Shown here one piece after another: positions 15,479 through 24,797 of a stretch of DNA of 64,000 nt. The notes below the pieces were generated by a model. It searched no databases and was not told where the DNA came from. It saw only the letters and a list, made by a program, of their open reading frames with translations. The position numbers were made by a program, and so were the translations under genes. Numbering within the stretch: the stretch's first letter is position 1; each line of letters begins with the position of its first letter. This DNA comes from UBA7672 sp041398245 (lineage in GTDB: Bacteria; Pseudomonadota; Alphaproteobacteria; Caulobacterales; Hyphomonadaceae): positions 62,001-126,000 of the forward strand of contig JAWKVC010000004.1 of the NCBI GenBank assembly GCA_041398245.1. The letters are read 5' to 3'.

Positions 15479-17592
15479 CGCTGGTATGTGCCCTTGATCA
15501 TCGAATAGCCGACGCTGGGCTTGCTCCAGTCGCAGACGCCGCCCGGGAAGATTTTCTTCATCCGCGCCTGCTGCGAGGATGAGAACTTCACCGCGTACGC
15601 CGAGAAGTCGACCGCCTTCAGCTGGCACTTCATGACATCGTTCGCAACCGGCGCGCCCGCCATCAGGCGCGGCTCGCCATGGACCGGATAGGTCTGGCCG
15701 AAGCCGGTTGAATTATCCCAGCTTGCCGTCTCGGCCTTCATGGTTCCGTCGGTCAGCCAGTATGCGTCAGTCGCTTTCGCCGGCTTGTGCTTCACCACCT
15801 TGTCGGTGGTCAGCGGCGTCGGATCGGCGGCCAGCGCGTCGAGCCAGTCCGTCATCACGTTCAGCGCTTCGACGCCAAGGTTGGCGACGCCCTCGGCGCG
15901 CGGCGGTCCGACCCAGATCACCTGATTGTCCGAGCGTCCCGTCGCCTTCTCCAGCCGCGCGCGGATGGTGAGATCGCGATGGCGGTCGTGGATGTCGCCG
16001 AGCGCGTCGGTATAGCCGCGATAGTGGATGATCGGCACGATCGCGAGGCCGCCGCCATAGGTGTTGAACAGGCCGGACGCGTAGATCGCCTTGATCGCCG
16101 CTTCGTCGCCCAATGTGCGCTTGGACGAGAAGCCGCCATCCACATCGTTGCCGCCGATCTTCTCGTTGAGCTGCAGGAACTCGTCGACCGAGATCACCTT
16201 GTCGTTGAGCGCCTTGAGCCCGTACTGCAGCCCGACATTGTCGATCGGCCGGCGGGCGAAGCCCGTCTTCGGATCACGTCCATAGATGTTCACCCGCATT
16301 TCCTGCGTCGTGCAGCGCACGCCTTTCGGATTGCGCTTGGGATCGTAGACAAGCGTCTTGTCGGCGATGCCGCAGCCATCGGCGAAGGCCGCCTGAATGG
16401 TCCGCACGAATGACCGTTCCCACGCAGCGCAGGTACCCGGCGTCAGGCCCTCGACCGCCGTCTTCTTTTCCTGACTCCATGCCTTGCCGGCGGACGACTT
16501 CCAGAAATGCTGCAGAAGCCCGCAATCGGCCGTCTGCATGGATGAGTCCGGAAAGCTGGCTGAAGGCTGGATGCCGTCGAGCAGCCCCGGATACATCTGG
16601 GTGATGCCCAGCTGCTGGATCGCCCCGCCCGATCCGCCGGTTCCGACCGTCCATTTCGGAACGCCATAGCCTTCGATGAAATGCTCCTTGAGCATCATCA
16701 GTGTCTCGCCCTGCAGCACCTGGTTGCAGTGCAGCTGGTTCACCAGCTCGGTCGAGTTCATGAAAGCGAAGCCGCGGCCGAGATAGAGATCGTTGAGCAC
16801 CGACATCGCGGTGTTCTGGCCCTGATTGTACTGCGTGCCGCAACCGCCGCCGAAGGTGACGCCGAGACGGCCATTCCATCCTTCCGCCGCCGAGACGCCA
16901 TCGGATGCCGGATCATCGAGAACCGCGATGCGATAGATGGCGCGATTGATCACACCGCTTTCGACGCGAACGATGTAAGGCGCGGTCTTGCCGTCGATCG
17001 TTGTCGTCATGGCGAGGTCAGACGGACGCGCGCCGCGTTCAGCCAGCGGCTTGAACTGCGTTGCGTTCGCCCCCGCACCCGTGGCCGGCCCGGTCGACTT
17101 GTAGAACCACTCGAACTTCACCGGCGCCGAGCAGTTCTCGTCCGTGGGGTCGCCGAGGCCCGACTGCTCGGTGCGGCACTCGTACGGCGTCAGATGCGGG
17201 CCGGAGAGGATCGGGCCTGTGATGGGATGGTTCACCAGCGCCTGACTGACCGAATATCCCGTTGGCCCGCGCGCCTGCAGCCAGTTCGTGCCGTCATCGA
17301 GTCCCGCAACAAGGCCGCGTAGCGTGTTGCTCGGCTGATCGAATGTCAGCGGCGTCACCAGTGCGCGGCCATTCAGCGAGAGCTTCAGCTCGCTCGCCTT
17401 GGCCCCTTCGCTGGCCCTGACCTCGACCAGCGCATCCCCGCCGGAGACAAGATCATAGCGCGAGGACAGGATCTTGATCTCGATCTTGCCCTGCACCACC
17501 GGGCTGCCGGACTGCGACAGCGCCGGAGCGGCGATCGCTGTCGCCAGAACCGCTGCGCCGCCCGCAAGCAGATGCTTCCTGTATCCAGGCAT
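15472..17592 (-). CDS. Large exported DUF6351-family protein
   Basis: 706 residues from the ATG at 17592, which has a strong GGGAGGA ribosome site. A signal peptide (LLAGGAAVLATAIAAPALSQ) is followed by a beta-rich N-terminal domain (VSGGDALVEVRASEG) and a large domain with TPYECRTEQSGLG, FGGGCGTQYNQGQ, GTGGSGGAIQQLG and many paired cysteines. The GTGGSGGA element resembles a serine-hydrolase nucleophile elbow. This matches the uncharacterised DUF6351 family of secreted proteins. A tannase- or esterase-like activity is possible but only inferred. It appears monocistronic. Confidence 0.82.
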   Translation of the reverse strand: MPGYRKHLLAGGAAVLATAIAAPALSQSGSPVVQGKIEIKILSSRYDLVSGGDALVEVRASEGAKASELKLSLNGRALVTPLTFDQPSNTLRGLVAGLDDGTNWLQARGPTGYSVSQALVNHPITGPILSGPHLTPYECRTEQSGLGDPTDENCSAPVKFEWFYKSTGPATGAGANATQFKPLAERGARPSDLAMTTTIDGKTAPYIVRVESGVINRAIYRIAVLDDPASDGVSAAEGWNGRLGVTFGGGCGTQYNQGQNTAMSVLNDLYLGRGFAFMNSTELVNQLHCNQVLQGETLMMLKEHFIEGYGVPKWTVGTGGSGGAIQQLGITQMYPGLLDGIQPSASFPDSSMQTADCGLLQHFWKSSAGKAWSQEKKTAVEGLTPGTCAAWERSFVRTIQAAFADGCGIADKTLVYDPKRNPKGVRCTTQEMRVNIYGRDPKTGFARRPIDNVGLQYGLKALNDKVISVDEFLQLNEKIGGNDVDGGFSSKRTLGDEAAIKAIYASGLFNTYGGGLAIVPIIHYRGYTDALGDIHDRHRDLTIRARLEKATGRSDNQVIWVGPPRAEGVANLGVEALNVMTDWLDALAADPTPLTTDKVVKHKPAKATDAYWLTDGTMKAETASWDNSTGFGQTYPVHGEPRLMAGAPVANDVMKCQLKAVDFSAYAVKFSSSQQARMKKIFPGGVCDWSKPSVGYSMIKGTYQRY

Positions 17593-17690
17593 GATTGATC
17601 CTCCCTCGAGCTTGTCTTTTGGGAGGAGTTTAGCCGCGCCCGGCGGCTTGTCGCGCACAATTCAGTGAAGCAATTCAGAGAGGCAGGCGG

Positions 17691-17843
17691 CTATTCCGAC
17701 AGGATGCCGTCCGCGGAAGCACTGATGGCGGCCTGCTCGTGCGCGGCCGGTTCAACATCGGTGCGGCGCATGTCCTGCATGACATACCAGGCGCCAGCCA
17801 TCGCCATCACGACGAAGGTGAAGAGGATCGAGGCCTGGTGCAT
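17691..17843 (-). CDS. Small single-pass membrane protein (not an obvious family)
   Basis: A 50-codon frame with GGAG upstream of the ATG. The product has an N-terminal transmembrane helix (ASILFTFVVMAMAGAWYVM) followed by an acidic soluble tail, a plausible bitopic small membrane protein. It occupies what would otherwise be a 366-bp gap between the DUF6351 gene and the YqaA-type gene, all on the same strand. No homologue family recognised. Confidence 0.5.
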   Translation of the reverse strand: MHQASILFTFVVMAMAGAWYVMQDMRRTDVEPAAHEQAAISASADGILSE

Positions 17844-17958
17844 GGCGGTCTCCGCATCCTGGCCTTCGCAGGTGCGAAGGTTACTGCGGGATCAACCGTG
17901 CCAAAACCTGCTGAATATTTCCTTCAGCTGATCCGTCGAATTTCACCGGTCGATGCGC

Positions 17959-18630
17959 CTAGAGCAGCAAAGGCGTGACCACAAAGCCGAGAATGATGAG
18001 CACGAGCATTGCGAGGCCAACCAGCTTGCCATGCTTGCGCATGAGCTGCGCGGCGGCCGGCCCGAAGAACCAGAAGATCGCGCCGAAGATCGCGAAGCGC
18101 AGCACGCGGCCGGTCAGGGCGACCGGCAGGAAGATCCAGAACGGGAAACCTGTCGCGCCCGATCCGATACAGACGAGCTTGAACGGAACCGGCGTCACCG
18201 CCCCGAGAAAGATGATCCCGGCGCCCGAAAGCCAGTTTTCCTGGATCGTCACCTTGAGCTTGGCGAATTCCTCACCCTGGTTGAACAGGTTGACCAGCGA
18301 ATTGCCGATCAGCTCCATCCCGAACACGCCGATGAGGTAGCCCAGCAGTCCGCCGACAATGCTCGTGACAGCCGCGATGAAGATGATCAACGGGATCTTG
18401 TGCCGCGACGCCGCCATCATGGGCAGCGCAACGGCGTCGACCGGCAGGGGAAGCAACGCGCTTTCGGCGATCGAGACCGCCGCCAGCAGCCCCATAGCCT
18501 TGTTGGAGCCGGCGAGCCGCTCGGCCTTTTCGCCGAGCGTTTCCTTGCGCTTGGCACCGGCGGACGATGCCGCGCCCGGCATCCGTTCGCTTGGATTTGC
18601 TGTTGACGCCCCGACTTCCCCGCCGCTCAT
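17959..18630 (-). CDS. DedA/YqaA-type VTT-domain membrane protein
   Basis: 223 residues with a polar N-terminal extension of about 40 residues and five or six transmembrane segments. The VTT/SNARE-associated core is visible: an acidic residue in VSIAESALLPLPVDAV, the glycine-rich SIVGGLLGYLIG and the re-entrant FLGAVTPVPFKLVCIGSG. DedA-family proteins are proposed lipid scramblases or flippases, including for undecaprenyl phosphate; YqaA-like members are less well studied. A strong AAGGGAAGGG lies before the ATG. Confidence 0.85.
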   Translation of the reverse strand: MSGGEVGASTANPSERMPGAASSAGAKRKETLGEKAERLAGSNKAMGLLAAVSIAESALLPLPVDAVALPMMAASRHKIPLIIFIAAVTSIVGGLLGYLIGVFGMELIGNSLVNLFNQGEEFAKLKVTIQENWLSGAGIIFLGAVTPVPFKLVCIGSGATGFPFWIFLPVALTGRVLRFAIFGAIFWFFGPAAAQLMRKHGKLVGLAMLVLIILGFVVTPLLL

Positions 18631-18724
18631 GTCCCGCCCTTCCCTTGTGCTCCTGATCTAGGAACGATGGCCGCGGCACGGCAACAGGAATCTGGCGAAA
18701 TACTGCGCGCGAATGTGCGATATC

Positions 18725-19291
18725 TCAGTTCGGTGCGGGGGCAACGCCTTCGAGGGCTTCGGCAACCCGCTCCTGGGTCTTGCGCATCATGTCCAGCTGC
18801 ATCCCCTTCATGCGCTCCGCCGCCATGGGCATGAACTCGGCCATCACCTTCGGCTGCTTGGCCATGATCGATTTGCCCTCTGGCGAGGTGTAGAAGTCGT
18901 TCATCTTCGCCAGTTCTTCGCCCGTGTAGACGCGGGCCATCACGGAGCCCATGTCCTGCATCAGGCTGGGCATCATCTCCTTGGCCTGCGCCATCGCCTC
19001 CTCCATCGAGGATTCAATCGCGGGCCGCGCCGCCGCCATCTTGTCGGTGCATTCAGCCTGCTTGTCCGCCGCGACCGTTGAGCAGATTTCCGAAAGAGTC
19101 GGCATCATCGAAGCCCGCACGGAATCAAACATGCCGTCGAACATCTTGGGGTCGGAGATCTTCGTCGCGATATCGCTGGCGAGCTTTTCCTTTTCCGCAT
19201 CCGTCGTTGGCACGGGCGTACCGCCGCCAGATCCATTGCAGGCGGAAAGCAGCACGCACATTGCTGCGGCCATGGCTGGCTTGCGGATCAT
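18725..19291 (-). CDS. DUF2059-type lipoprotein
   Basis: 188 residues. The N-terminal signal MIRKPAMAAAMCVLLSAC carries a clear lipobox (LSAC). The C-terminal half holds the DUF2059 pattern: VYTGEELAKMNDFYTSPEGK followed by a PKVMAEFMPM helix. The mature protein is largely helical with two cysteines (EICSTV, AECTDK). DUF2059 proteins are periplasmic and uncharacterised. It lies downstream of infB in the same direction but behind a strong hairpin, so it probably has its own promoter upstream of the next gene. Confidence 0.82.
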   Translation of the reverse strand: MIRKPAMAAAMCVLLSACNGSGGGTPVPTTDAEKEKLASDIATKISDPKMFDGMFDSVRASMMPTLSEICSTVAADKQAECTDKMAAARPAIESSMEEAMAQAKEMMPSLMQDMGSVMARVYTGEELAKMNDFYTSPEGKSIMAKQPKVMAEFMPMAAERMKGMQLDMMRKTQERVAEALEGVAPAPN

Positions 19292-19378
19292 CGTTATTCC
19301 TCCTGCTGCTTGCGGACAAGGCTAGGCCATCGCAGCCATGACGTCGAGCGCGGCGCAGATGTCCATTCCGACATGCAA

Positions 19379-19407
19379 GCGGCCATGATCCGATGGATCA
19401 TGGCCGC
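19379..19407 (-). terminator. Perfect 13-bp hairpin at the 3' end of the infB operon
   Basis: GCGGCCATGATCC and its exact complement enclose a three-base loop, 27 bp downstream of the infB stop codon. On the minus strand only a short TT run follows, so it may be a weak intrinsic terminator or a 3' RNA-stabilising structure. Confidence 0.55.
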
Positions 19408-19433
19408 GATTGCTCTTCGACAAGGAACCCGGA

Positions 19434-22238
19434 CTATTCCAGGCGGCGTTCGATCATCTCGACCTGGAAGCATTCGATCTGATCGCCTTCGCGAATGTCC
19501 TGGTAGTTGGTGAAGGCCATGCCGCACTCCATGCCCTGCTTCACTTCCGGGACTTCGTCCTTGAAGCGCTTCAGGGTGGACAGCGTGCCCTCGTGGATCA
19601 CGACGTTGTCGCGCAGCAGGCGCACGCCGCAGCCGCGTTTGACGATGCCTTCCGAGATCCGGCAGCCAGCGACCTTGCCAGCCTTCGAGATGTTGAAGAC
19701 CTGCAGGATTTCCGCATAGCCAAGGAACGTCTCGCGACGCTCCGGCGCCAGAAGGCCCGACAGCGTATTCTTCACGTCATCGATCAGGTTGTAGATGATC
19801 GAGTAGTAGCGGATCTCGACGCCTTCACGCTCGGCAAGGTCGCGCGCCTGCTTGTTGGCGCGGACGTTGAACGCGATGATCGGCGAATTGGCCGATACGG
19901 CCAGCTGCACGTCGCTTTCTGAAATCCCGCCCACCGCGCCGAGAACGACGCGCGCGCGGACTTCCTCGGTCGACAGTTTCTCCAGTGACTGGGTGATCGC
20001 CTCGACGGAGCCCTGAACGTCGCCCTTGACGACGAACACCGCCTCCTTGAGGCCCTGACCGCCAACGCCGCCTTCCTTGATGCGCGCCAGCATCTGGTCG
20101 AGCGATGTCGCCGCCCGCTGGCCGGCGCCGGTCTTGTTGCGCTTGGTGCGCAGGCGGTAGTCGGTGATCTCGCGGGCGCGCGCTTCGGTTTCGACCACGA
20201 CGAACTGGTCGCCCGGATCGGGGGCGCCATCAAGGCCGAGGATTTCCACCGGCGTCGCCGGCGCAGCTTCGTCGAGCGACTGGCCGCGTTCGTTGGAAAT
20301 CGCTTTCACGCGACCCCACTGCCCGCCCGCCACGACGATATCGCCGCACCGGAGCGTTCCGCGTTTGACGAGAACCGTCGCGACCGGGCCGCGGCCCTTG
20401 TCGAGCTGGCTTTCGATCACGACGCCATCGGCGACGCGATCCGGGTTGGCCTTGAGTTCGAGAATCTCGGCGAGGGCCGAGATCGTATCGGTCAGCTCAT
20501 CGAGACCGGTCTTCTTCAGCGCCGACACGTTCACGGCCGGCGTCTGGCCGCCCATGGCTTCGACCTGGACGTCATATTGCAGGAGCTGCGTGAGGACCTG
20601 ATTGGGATCCGCCTGCGGCTTGTCGATCTTGTTGACCGCAACGATGATCGGCGCGTTCGCAGCCTTGGCGTGCTGGATCGCTTCGATCGTCTGGGGCATC
20701 ACGCCGTCGTCCGCCGCTACCACGAGGATGACGATGTCCGTTGCGTTGGCGCCGCGCGCCCGCATGGCCGAGAAGGCCGCGTGGCCAGGCGTATCGAGGA
20801 AGGTGATCTTCTCGCCCGACTTCAGCTGCACCTGATAGGCGCCGATATGCTGGGTGATGCCGCCGGCTTCGCCGGACACAACGTCCGTCTGGCGCAACGC
20901 ATCGAGCAGCGATGTCTTGCCGTGGTCGACGTGACCCATGACGGTCACGACCGGCGGACGCGGCTCGAGGTGATCGTCGTGATCGTCGACGCCTTCAAGG
21001 CCGATCTCGACGTCCGATTCCGCCACGCGTTTCACGGTGTGACCGAATTCCTCGACGATCAGCTGCGCCGTATCGGCGTCGAGCACGTCGGTCGAGCGCA
21101 CGAGTTCGCCCTGCTGCATCATGAATTTCACGACGTCGGCCTGCCGTTCGCTCATGCGGTTGGCGAGGTCGGCGACCGTGATGGATTCCGGCAGCACGAC
21201 TTCGCGACGCACTTTCTCGGACCCGCCCGCCATCTTGAGGCGGCGGTCGCGTTCGCGCTCGCGCGCGCGCTTCACAGCGGCGTAGGACCGCTGCCGGTCT
21301 TCATCGTCGTTGAGCGCGGCGGAAATGGTCAGCCTGCCCTGACGGCGCTTCGGCTCTTCCTTGCGGGCCGGACGGTTGTCGGCCGCCGGGTCGTTGTCGC
21401 CGGCGCCCTTGGCGCGCTTGACGCGGCCGCCGAGTTCGCTGAGCGGCGTCAGTTCATCCGGATCAAGCGGGGCCAGCGGGCGCGGACCAGCGCCGCCGCC
21501 GGGGCCGCGTGCGCCGAAGCCGCCGGGGCGCGGGCCACGATCGCCGGGCGGGCCACCCGGACGCGGACCGCGATCACCGCCCGGTCCACCCGGACGCGGG
21601 GCGCCGGGACCACGCGGACGATCCGCGTCCGGACGCACGCGCACCGTGCCGCCCGGGCCACGCGGCGGAGCCGCGCGGGGACCAGAATAACCGCCTGCGC
21701 CGCCGGGGCCTGAACGTGGCGCGCCGCCACGGCCTTCGCGCCGGAAATTGTCGCGGTCGCCATCCTCGCGGCCGCCACGGCCATAGGCCGGAGCACGATC
21801 GGCTTCGTCCTCTTCATCGGTGCGAGTTGCGCCCGCTTCAGCGCGGCGTTTTTCTTCCTCGGCCAGCCGCTGCGCGGCTTCCTCGCGCCGGCGATTGGCT
21901 TCGTCGATTGCTTCCTGCTCGGCGCGGCGGCGCTCTTCATCGGCGCGGCGTTGCGCGATGGCGGCCTGGCGCGCCTTCAGCTCGGCTTCCGACAGGCCGG
22001 ACTTCTGGATCGCTTCCTGAGCGGCCGTGAGCTGAGGCTTCTCGGCGGGCTTCTCGGGTTCGGGGCGGACAACCTTCGGGTTCGCGCCGGGTGTGACCAC
22101 GACGCGTTTCTTCTTCACCTCGACCGCAACCTGCTTGGAGCGGCCATGGCTGAAGCTCTGTTTCACGGTGCCCGTGTCCGACCGCTTCAGGGTCAGCGGG
22201 CGGCGGCCGGTGTTGTCCGTGTCCTTGGTATCGCTCAT
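19434..22238 (-). CDS. infB: Translation initiation factor IF-2
   Basis: 934 residues. IF-2 is the GTPase that places initiator tRNA on the 30S subunit. A short N-terminal IF2-associated motif (RPLTLKRSDTGTVKQSFSHG) is followed by a very long charged and Gly/Pro/Arg-rich region (about residues 60-290, with repeated PGG/RGP runs), then the G domain with G1 TVMGHVDHGKTS, G3 FLDTPGHAAFSAM and G4 VAVNKIDKPQA, and domains II-IV ending in EMIERRLE. The long Gly/Pro-rich N-terminus is typical of alphaproteobacteria. Last gene of the rimP-nusA-ylxR-infB operon; rbfA, usually next, is missing here. Confidence 0.98.
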   Translation of the reverse strand: MSDTKDTDNTGRRPLTLKRSDTGTVKQSFSHGRSKQVAVEVKKKRVVVTPGANPKVVRPEPEKPAEKPQLTAAQEAIQKSGLSEAELKARQAAIAQRRADEERRRAEQEAIDEANRRREEAAQRLAEEEKRRAEAGATRTDEEDEADRAPAYGRGGREDGDRDNFRREGRGGAPRSGPGGAGGYSGPRAAPPRGPGGTVRVRPDADRPRGPGAPRPGGPGGDRGPRPGGPPGDRGPRPGGFGARGPGGGAGPRPLAPLDPDELTPLSELGGRVKRAKGAGDNDPAADNRPARKEEPKRRQGRLTISAALNDDEDRQRSYAAVKRARERERDRRLKMAGGSEKVRREVVLPESITVADLANRMSERQADVVKFMMQQGELVRSTDVLDADTAQLIVEEFGHTVKRVAESDVEIGLEGVDDHDDHLEPRPPVVTVMGHVDHGKTSLLDALRQTDVVSGEAGGITQHIGAYQVQLKSGEKITFLDTPGHAAFSAMRARGANATDIVILVVAADDGVMPQTIEAIQHAKAANAPIIVAVNKIDKPQADPNQVLTQLLQYDVQVEAMGGQTPAVNVSALKKTGLDELTDTISALAEILELKANPDRVADGVVIESQLDKGRGPVATVLVKRGTLRCGDIVVAGGQWGRVKAISNERGQSLDEAAPATPVEILGLDGAPDPGDQFVVVETEARAREITDYRLRTKRNKTGAGQRAATSLDQMLARIKEGGVGGQGLKEAVFVVKGDVQGSVEAITQSLEKLSTEEVRARVVLGAVGGISESDVQLAVSANSPIIAFNVRANKQARDLAEREGVEIRYYSIIYNLIDDVKNTLSGLLAPERRETFLGYAEILQVFNISKAGKVAGCRISEGIVKRGCGVRLLRDNVVIHEGTLSTLKRFKDEVPEVKQGMECGMAFTNYQDIREGDQIECFQVEMIERRLE

Positions 22239-22301
22239 TCACTCACTTCGGTTGCAGTCAATCAGTTTAAGCCCGCGCGCCCGGAGGTTCGTCCTCCGGG
22301 G

Positions 22302-23102
22302 TCACGGGCCGGGTGTCGTCAAAGTCTCGCCCCGAGCGCCTTCCTCGGAACCGGAAGCCGGCTGCCAGCCCGGCAACCAGACCCGCCTGAAGCCGGAAAG
22401 ACGTTCCAGCTCCCCCATCCAGGCGTGCGCGATTGGGCCAAGTTTGAGGCATGCGTGTATCACACGGTCGCGCCCCAAGGCCATGCCCAATTCGGCCCCC
22501 GAAAAACATCCTGCAACAGGCGGAAGCCTGCCATTTCCGGCGTTTTGGGGATCATTTTGGAGATCGGGTCCGTAGAGCCCCCTTACAAGGGCCAGTACCT
22601 TCCCGCGCTGGTCTTCCGAGGCGTCAATCGCGGCGATCAGACACGCCGGACGGGCGTCCCGCACCGTCTCGCGCACCTGTTCGTAGCCCAGGATCAGATC
22701 CCCGGCCCGGCGCGCCATTCCCAGCATGTCCAGACAGCGCCGCGCCAGCAGGGCCTCGGTCTGCGCCGTCAGATCGGCGGGAACCGTCACCTGACGCTTG
22801 AAAGCACGCGGAAAAGCGCCACGGCCAGCCGCCAGATCCAGCGCTTCGCGGCTCGCTGTTACCCACGCCCCACGCCCCGGAAGCCGCGCCGCGACATCCG
22901 GCGTCACCTGTCCCTCAGGCGACAGGACGAAGCGGATCATGCCGTGTTGCGGACGCCGCTGCATCGTGGCGATGCAACGGCGCTCCGGGCCATCGGTCTG
23001 GGATCTGGACGCACCTGCCTTGCCGGCGCGGGGCGGACCCGCGTCGGTTTCGGCTTCCGGCGAGCCGGTCAGCTGGTCATCACTGTCCGTCTGAGCCGGC
23101 AT
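22302..23102 (-). CDS. ylxR: YlxR/RnpM-type RNA-binding protein with C-terminal L7Ae-like domain
   Basis: 266 residues. After a polar extension, residues about 38-100 form the YlxR (DUF448) domain with ERRCIATMQRRPQHGMIRFV and GRGAWVTASREALDLA. The second half, with CLDMLGMARRAGDLILGYEQ and ACLIAAIDASEDQ, matches the L7Ae/YlxQ-like RNA-binding fold. In Firmicutes these are two separate proteins (ylxR, ylxQ) in the nusA-infB operon; a fusion is common in alphaproteobacteria. The start overlaps the nusA 3' end by 23 bases. The C-terminal tail is low-complexity. YlxR has been linked to RNase P modulation in other bacteria. Confidence 0.9.
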   Translation of the reverse strand: MPAQTDSDDQLTGSPEAETDAGPPRAGKAGASRSQTDGPERRCIATMQRRPQHGMIRFVLSPEGQVTPDVAARLPGRGAWVTASREALDLAAGRGAFPRAFKRQVTVPADLTAQTEALLARRCLDMLGMARRAGDLILGYEQVRETVRDARPACLIAAIDASEDQRGKVLALVRGLYGPDLQNDPQNAGNGRLPPVAGCFSGAELGMALGRDRVIHACLKLGPIAHAWMGELERLSGFRRVWLPGWQPASGSEEGARGETLTTPGP

Positions 23103-24795
23103 TGGCCCCCTTCAGGTTGAACAGTTCGTCGCCGCGGCTGCGCGCCGTGTCGGCGGGTGATTCCTGCGCCGCATCGAGTTCGGCTTCCTCGGCGTCGAGC
23201 GCCGCCAGACGCGCAGCGAGCGCATCTTCCAGCGCCTGCGGCTCGACCCAGCCGGCCGCAACGCGCGCCTTGAGGATGAACAGCTCGGCGTCGTCGCGCG
23301 ACATCTCGCCCTTCTCCAGAAGGCCGGGCACGAATTTCGGCTTGCCGTCCGGACCCGGCTCCTTCCAGCCGACGAGATCGTCCGGCACCAGACCGGCCAG
23401 GTCGTCGATCGACCTGACGTCGTTCTGGCCAAACTTCACGGCCATGGCGGGCGTGACGCCTTCCATGTTGGCGACCTCGTCCGAGACGCCGAGCTCCTTG
23501 CGCTTGGCGATCAGTTCGGCCGTCAGCTTCTCAAGATATTCGCGGGCGCGCTGCTGCAGCTCGCTTGCGACCTCGTCGTCGAAGCCCTCGATGCTGGCAA
23601 GCTCCTCGGGTTCGACATAGGCGATTTCTTCCACAGTCTCGAAGCCTTCGGACGCGAGCAGCTGGGCCAGCGTTTCGTCGGCGTCGAGCGCTTTCTGGAA
23701 CAGGTCGGTGCGTTCCTTGAACTCGCGCTGGCGGCGCTCGGAGTCCGCTGCTTCCGTCATCAGGTCGATCTGCCAGCCGGTGAGCTGCGAGGCGAGACGG
23801 ACGTTCTGGCCACGGCGGCCGATCGCCAGCGGGAACTGGCTTTCCTCGACCACGACCTCAACGCGGCCCTCTTCCTCGTCGATGACGACCTTGGAGACTT
23901 CGGCCGGCTGCAGCGCGTTGACGATGAACGTCGCATCGTCTTCCGACCACGGGATGATGTCGATCTTTTCCCCGCCAAGTTCGGAGACGACGGCCTGCAC
24001 GCGCGCGCCGCGCATGCCGACGCAGGCGCCGACCGGGTCGATCGAGTTGTCGTGGCTGTAGACGCCGATCTTGGCGCGGCTGCCCGGGTCGCGGGCGCAG
24101 GCCTTGATCTCGATGACGCCTTCATAGACCTCCGGCACTTCCTGCGCGAACAGCGCGATCATGAAGCTGGGGTGCGAACGCGACAGGAAGATCTGCGGGC
24201 CCTTCGCTTCGGGCGAGACCTTGTAGAGATAGGCGCGCACGCGATCGCCCGTGTTGAAGTTCTCGCGCGGGATGCCGTCATTGCGGCGGATCACGCCCTC
24301 GGCCTTGCCGAGATCAACGATCACATGGCCGTATTCGACGCGCTTCACCGTGCCGTTGATGATCTCGCCGACGCGGTCCTTGAAGTCGTTGTACTGGCGG
24401 GCGCGTTCAGCTTCGCGCACCTTGCCGGTGATGACCTGCTTGGCGGTCTGCGCCGCGACGCGGCCGAATTCGAACGGCGGCAGCTCCTCGCGGAACTCGT
24501 TGCCGATCTCGGCGTCGGCGTCGAGCTTCTTGGCGTCGGCCAGCGTCAGCTGGGTCACCGGGTTCTCGACTTCCTCGACCACCGTCTGGACGCGCCACAG
24601 GCGGGTTTCGCCCGAGTCGGCGTTGATCTCGGCGCGGATATCGTGCTCGAGGCCATAGCGCGAGCGCGCCGCCTTCTGGATCGCCTCTTCCATCGCCTCA
24701 AGCACGATGCGCTTGTCGATGTTCTTCTCCGCCGCGACCGCGTTGGCGATCTGCAGGATTTCCAGCCTGTTTGCCGAAACTGCTCCGGTTGCCAT
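23080..24795 (-). CDS. nusA: Transcription termination/antitermination factor NusA
   Basis: 571 residues. NusA binds RNA polymerase and RNA and modulates pausing, termination and antitermination. Domains in order: N-terminal RNAP-binding domain (ILQIANAVAAEKNIDKRIVL), S1 domain (GEIINGTVKRVEYGHVIVDL), KH1 (RDPGSRAKIGVYSHDNSIDP, VGACVGMRGARVQAVVSEL), KH2 (QFPLAIGRRGQNVRLASQL), and C-terminal helix-hairpin-helix acidic repeats (EGFETVEEIAYVEPEEL and a later copy near residue 440). It follows rimP by two bases and overlaps ylxR, so the operon is tightly coupled. Confidence 0.98.
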   Translation of the reverse strand: MATGAVSANRLEILQIANAVAAEKNIDKRIVLEAMEEAIQKAARSRYGLEHDIRAEINADSGETRLWRVQTVVEEVENPVTQLTLADAKKLDADAEIGNEFREELPPFEFGRVAAQTAKQVITGKVREAERARQYNDFKDRVGEIINGTVKRVEYGHVIVDLGKAEGVIRRNDGIPRENFNTGDRVRAYLYKVSPEAKGPQIFLSRSHPSFMIALFAQEVPEVYEGVIEIKACARDPGSRAKIGVYSHDNSIDPVGACVGMRGARVQAVVSELGGEKIDIIPWSEDDATFIVNALQPAEVSKVVIDEEEGRVEVVVEESQFPLAIGRRGQNVRLASQLTGWQIDLMTEAADSERRQREFKERTDLFQKALDADETLAQLLASEGFETVEEIAYVEPEELASIEGFDDEVASELQQRAREYLEKLTAELIAKRKELGVSDEVANMEGVTPAMAVKFGQNDVRSIDDLAGLVPDDLVGWKEPGPDGKPKFVPGLLEKGEMSRDDAELFILKARVAAGWVEPQALEDALAARLAALDAEEAELDAAQESPADTARSRGDELFNLKGANAGSDGQ

Positions 24796-24797
24796 TC

